Positions 61,474 to 64,000 of a stretch of 64,000 nt of DNA are shown here, one piece after another. Position 1 is the stretch's first letter, and every line of letters begins with the position of its first letter. Made by a program: the position numbers and the translations under genes. The stretch is from Thiomonas sp. X19. GTDB lineage: Bacteria > Pseudomonadota > Gammaproteobacteria > Burkholderiales > Burkholderiaceae_C. The stretch is from contig NZ_LT605203.1 of NCBI RefSeq assembly GCF_900089495.1, positions 1,298,795 through 1,362,794 on the forward strand. Reading direction: 5' to 3'. Under the pieces are notes generated by a model. It did not search any database and was not told the origin of the DNA. It worked only from the letters and a program-made list of their open reading frames with translations.

Positions 61474-63062
61474 CCGTGCAGCCCGCAGCCGCTCCTGATG
61501 CGGCTGCAGCACCTGCCACCCAGGCAGCGGCGGCAGCAGCTCCGCAAACCTCGGCGGCCCCCGCCGCGCCGCCGCCGGCTCCCGCAAACAGCTACACCGG
61601 GAGCGTCGACCACGATTGCGAGGTGCTGGTGCTGGGCTCCGGCCCCGGCGGCTATTCCGCCGCATTCCGCGCGGCCGATCTCGGCCTCAAGGTGGTGCTG
61701 GTCGAGCGCTACGCCGCACTCGGCGGGGTTTGCCTGAACGTGGGCTGCATTCCGAGCAAGGCGCTGCTGCATGTGGCTGCAGTGATGGACGAGGCGGCAC
61801 ATTTCGCCGACATCGGCGTGGACTTCGGCGCACCCAAGGTCGACCGGACCAAGCTCGCCGCGCACAAGGCGAAGGTCGTGGGCAAGCTCACCGGCGGCGT
61901 GAGCGCGATGGCCAAGATGCGCAAGGTCACGGTGGTGCGCGGCTACGGCAGCTTTGTCGACGCGCATCACGTTGCAGTGGAGTTGACCGAAGGCGAGGCG
62001 CAACACAAAACCGGGGCGACGCAGACGGTGCGCTTCCAGCGCGCCATCATCGCCGCAGGCAGCCAGGCGGTGCGTTTGCCCTTCCTGCCGGACGACCCGC
62101 GCATCGTCGACTCCACCGGCGCGCTGCAACTCGACGCCGCGCCGAAAGCCATGCTCATCGTCGGCGGCGGCATCATCGGCCTGGAAATGGGCACGGTCTA
62201 TTCCACGCTGGGCGCGCGGCTTGATGTGGTGGAAATGCTCGACGGCCTGATGCCCGGTGCCGACCGCGACCTGGTCAAGGTCTGGCAGAAGCTGAATGCC
62301 AAACGCTTCGACCGCGTCATGCTCAAGACCAAGACCGTGGCTGCCGAGGCCAAGCCCGACGGCATCTGGGTGCGCTTCGAAGGTGAAGGCGCACCCCCCG
62401 AGCCGCAGCGCTACGACCTGGTGTTGCAAGCCGTGGGCCGTGCGCCCAATGGCCGCAAGATCGGTGCCGACAAGGCGGGCGTGGCGGTGAGCGAGCGCGG
62501 CTTCATTCCTGTGGACGCGCAGTTGCGCACCAATGTGCCGCACATTCACGCCATTGGCGACATCGTCGGCCAGCCCATGCTGGCGCACAAGGCGGTGCAC
62601 GAAGGGCATGTGGCGGCGGAAGTGTGCGCGGGTGAATTGAAGGGGGACGCCAACTTGGCGAAGGCCGCGTTCGACGCCCGGGTGATTCCGAGTGTGGCCT
62701 ACACCGACCCCGAAATCGCCTGGGTCGGCCTGACCGAAGACGCCGCCAAGGCCCAAGGCATCGCCGTCACCAAGGGCCTGTTCCCGTGGACGGCTTCAGG
62801 CCGCGCCATTGCCAATGGACGCGACGAAGGCTTCACCAAGCTGCTGTTCGACAAGGAAACGCATCGCATCGTCGGCGGCGGCATCGTCGGCACCCATGCG
62901 GGCGACTTGATCAGCGAAATCGCGCTGGCGATCGAAATGGGCGCGGACGCGGTGGACATCGGCCGCACCATCCATCCGCATCCCACGCTGGGCGAATCGG
63001 TGGGGATGGCGGCGGAAGTGGTCGAAGGCGTGTGCACCGATCTGCCGCCGCCCAGGCGCTGA
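61233..63062 (+). CDS. lpdA: Dihydrolipoyl dehydrogenase (E3) with N-terminal lipoyl domain
   Basis: A 609-residue flavoprotein re-oxidising dihydrolipoate with NAD. An extra lipoyl domain (residues 1-80) and Ala/Pro linker precede the usual enzyme: FAD motif VLVLGSGPGGYSAAFRAADLG, redox disulfide GGVCLNVGCIPSKAL, NAD motif IVGGGIIGLEMGTVY, and the catalytic HPHPTLGES at the C-terminus. The fused form is typical of Burkholderiales. It starts 18 nt after aceF. Confidence 0.97.
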   Translation: MAVMEVKVPDIGDFKDVEVIEVLVKPGDTIKVEQSLITVESDKASMEIPSSAAGVVKSMRVKLGDKVNEGMVLLELEADAAVQPAAAPDAAAAPATQAAAAAAPQTSAAPAAPPPAPANSYTGSVDHDCEVLVLGSGPGGYSAAFRAADLGLKVVLVERYAALGGVCLNVGCIPSKALLHVAAVMDEAAHFADIGVDFGAPKVDRTKLAAHKAKVVGKLTGGVSAMAKMRKVTVVRGYGSFVDAHHVAVELTEGEAQHKTGATQTVRFQRAIIAAGSQAVRLPFLPDDPRIVDSTGALQLDAAPKAMLIVGGGIIGLEMGTVYSTLGARLDVVEMLDGLMPGADRDLVKVWQKLNAKRFDRVMLKTKTVAAEAKPDGIWVRFEGEGAPPEPQRYDLVLQAVGRAPNGRKIGADKAGVAVSERGFIPVDAQLRTNVPHIHAIGDIVGQPMLAHKAVHEGHVAAEVCAGELKGDANLAKAAFDARVIPSVAYTDPEIAWVGLTEDAAKAQGIAVTKGLFPWTASGRAIANGRDEGFTKLLFDKETHRIVGGGIVGTHAGDLISEIALAIEMGADAVDIGRTIHPHPTLGESVGMAAEVVEGVCTDLPPPRR

Positions 63063-63154
63063 TGGAGTTTTGGGCAGCGCACCGCGCGGCGTCGCTTGGA
63101 TGCAGGTCGTGAGCCAGGCGCAGAACCCGCACAGGGCCTGCGCCACCTCAAGCT

Positions 63155-63934
63155 TCAGCGGTTCGGGGAATCGGCCGCTTGAGCGGCGTTGGCGCGGCCT
63201 GAGTCGGCGCGCTGGGGCAAGGCGGTCTGCAAGGCCTTGCCCGGCCCATCTCCTGCTGCGTCGTTGCCATCCGAGCCCACTGCTGCTGGTGCTGCCTGCG
63301 CCTCGGGAACCGCATCGGCGGCGCGGGTGATGAAGCGGCGAGCCCCGTCGAAGCGCCGGGACCAGTAGGGATTGTTGAGATTGCCGATCTGCACGTCCTG
63401 CCCCGGTTTGGGCGCGTGCACGAACTCGCCGTTGCCGATGTAGATGCCCACATGCGAGAAGGCGCGGCGCAGGGTGTTGAAGAACACCAGATCGCCCGGT
63501 TTCAGCTGGTTTTCGGCAATTTTTTCGCCTTCGCGGCTTTGCTGCGCGGCGTTGTGCGGCAGCACCAAGCCCAGAGTCTGCTGATAGACGTGGCGCACGA
63601 AACCCGAGCAGTCGAAGCCGGTGGCGGCGTGGTCGCCACCATACTTATAGCCCACACCCAGGAAGCTCAGGGCATTGATGACCAGATCGGACGCGCGCGC
63701 CGAAACCTGCTGCACCAGGCCGTTCTGTGCCAGCCACTGCTGCAGCGAATCGCGGCTGCTCGAATGGGTTTCAGGCGCTTGGGTCGCGGTTTGCACCGAG
63801 TCCGTCGGCACGCCGTTGCTGGCGCCATTGTCGGCCATGCCGGCCGGGCGATTTTGCGCGCAAGCCGCCACCGCACCCGCCAGCATGGCCAGGGACAGTG
63901 CGAGTTTGAGCATGTTGGCGCGCAGATTTCCCAT
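63155..63934 (-). CDS. NlpC/P60-family peptidoglycan hydrolase
   Basis: A 259-residue putative cell-wall endopeptidase. Signal peptide with a possible lipobox ending VAAC near residue 25, a linker, then the NlpC/P60 domain (about 85-200) with catalytic Cys in TGFDCSGFVRHVYQQ, His in FSHVGIYIGNGEFVH and a second His in the same strand pair. The C-terminal 50 residues are Ala/Asp-rich and unstructured. It is convergent with lpdA; the window ends 66 nt upstream of its start. Confidence 0.92.
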   Translation of the reverse strand: MGNLRANMLKLALSLAMLAGAVAACAQNRPAGMADNGASNGVPTDSVQTATQAPETHSSSRDSLQQWLAQNGLVQQVSARASDLVINALSFLGVGYKYGGDHAATGFDCSGFVRHVYQQTLGLVLPHNAAQQSREGEKIAENQLKPGDLVFFNTLRRAFSHVGIYIGNGEFVHAPKPGQDVQIGNLNNPYWSRRFDGARRFITRAADAVPEAQAAPAAVGSDGNDAAGDGPGKALQTALPQRADSGRANAAQAADSPNR

Positions 63935-64000
63935 AAGGGCGCGACCTTACCGTTTCCCCTACGGGCCTGTCAAGCCTTGTCCAACGTGGAATGAGCCTGA

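Overview
The window looks like a high-GC betaproteobacterial chromosome, most likely Burkholderiales. The evidence is gene order and family type: mdh/gntR/sdhCDABE/gltA, then leuCDB-asd-fimV-truA-trpFBA-accD-folC-(SPOR)-cvpA-purF-metZ, and an aceE-aceF-lpdA operon whose E3 carries its own lipoyl domain. A Thiomonas-like or Comamonadaceae-like host is possible, but genus cannot be fixed from sequence alone.

Region 1 (1-8436) is accessory DNA ending exactly at the 3' end of a tRNA-Ala(CGC) gene (8437-8512, minus). It holds a small orphan ORF, a RelB/RelE-type toxin-antitoxin pair, an unrecognised 211-aa protein, two divergently transcribed paralogous proteins with XRE-like helix-turn-helix features, an unrecognised 216-aa protein, a small DUF6471-like protein and two tyrosine recombinases. 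The tRNA-proximal recombinase (7007-8293, minus) is the likely integrase of an integrative element. The other recombinase reads on the plus strand and has no stop codon before 8341, so its frame runs through the whole antisense of the integrase. The far end of the island is outside the window.

Region 2 (8526-13959) mixes core and decaying DNA: yaaA, a badly eroded GlpC-like iron-sulfur pseudogene containing a 6-bp tandem repeat, a 3-hydroxyisobutyrate-dehydrogenase-family gene, a complete IS1182-type insertion sequence flanked by CTAG, and a secreted lipoprotein gene of atypical composition.

Region 3 (14049-28501) is central carbon metabolism. On the minus strand lie mdh, prpB, prpC, a secreted protein of unknown function, prpD and acnA, which supply malate oxidation, the methylcitrate cycle for propionyl-CoA, and aconitase. 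A GntR/HutC regulator diverges from mdh across an intergenic region with two dyads. Downstream of it on the plus strand are sdhC, sdhD, sdhA, sdhB, sdhE and gltA, closed by a terminator.

Region 4 (28763-47798) is a long, mostly same-strand biosynthetic block: leucine (leuCDB), aspartate semialdehyde (asd), polar hub protein (fimV), tRNA pseudouridine (truA), tryptophan (trpFBA), fatty acid (accD), folate (folC), a SPOR protein, cvpA, purF, metZ and gltX, many with overlapping start and stop codons.

Region 5 (47853-63934) holds pyrD, rpiA, a glutaredoxin-like secreted protein, oligopeptidase A, folD and a PAS-type two-component system. The pyruvate dehydrogenase operon follows, preceded by an AT-rich promoter with a dyad and containing an exact 241-bp duplication of the lipoyl-domain coding sequence in aceF and lpdA. 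An NlpC/P60 hydrolase closes the window.
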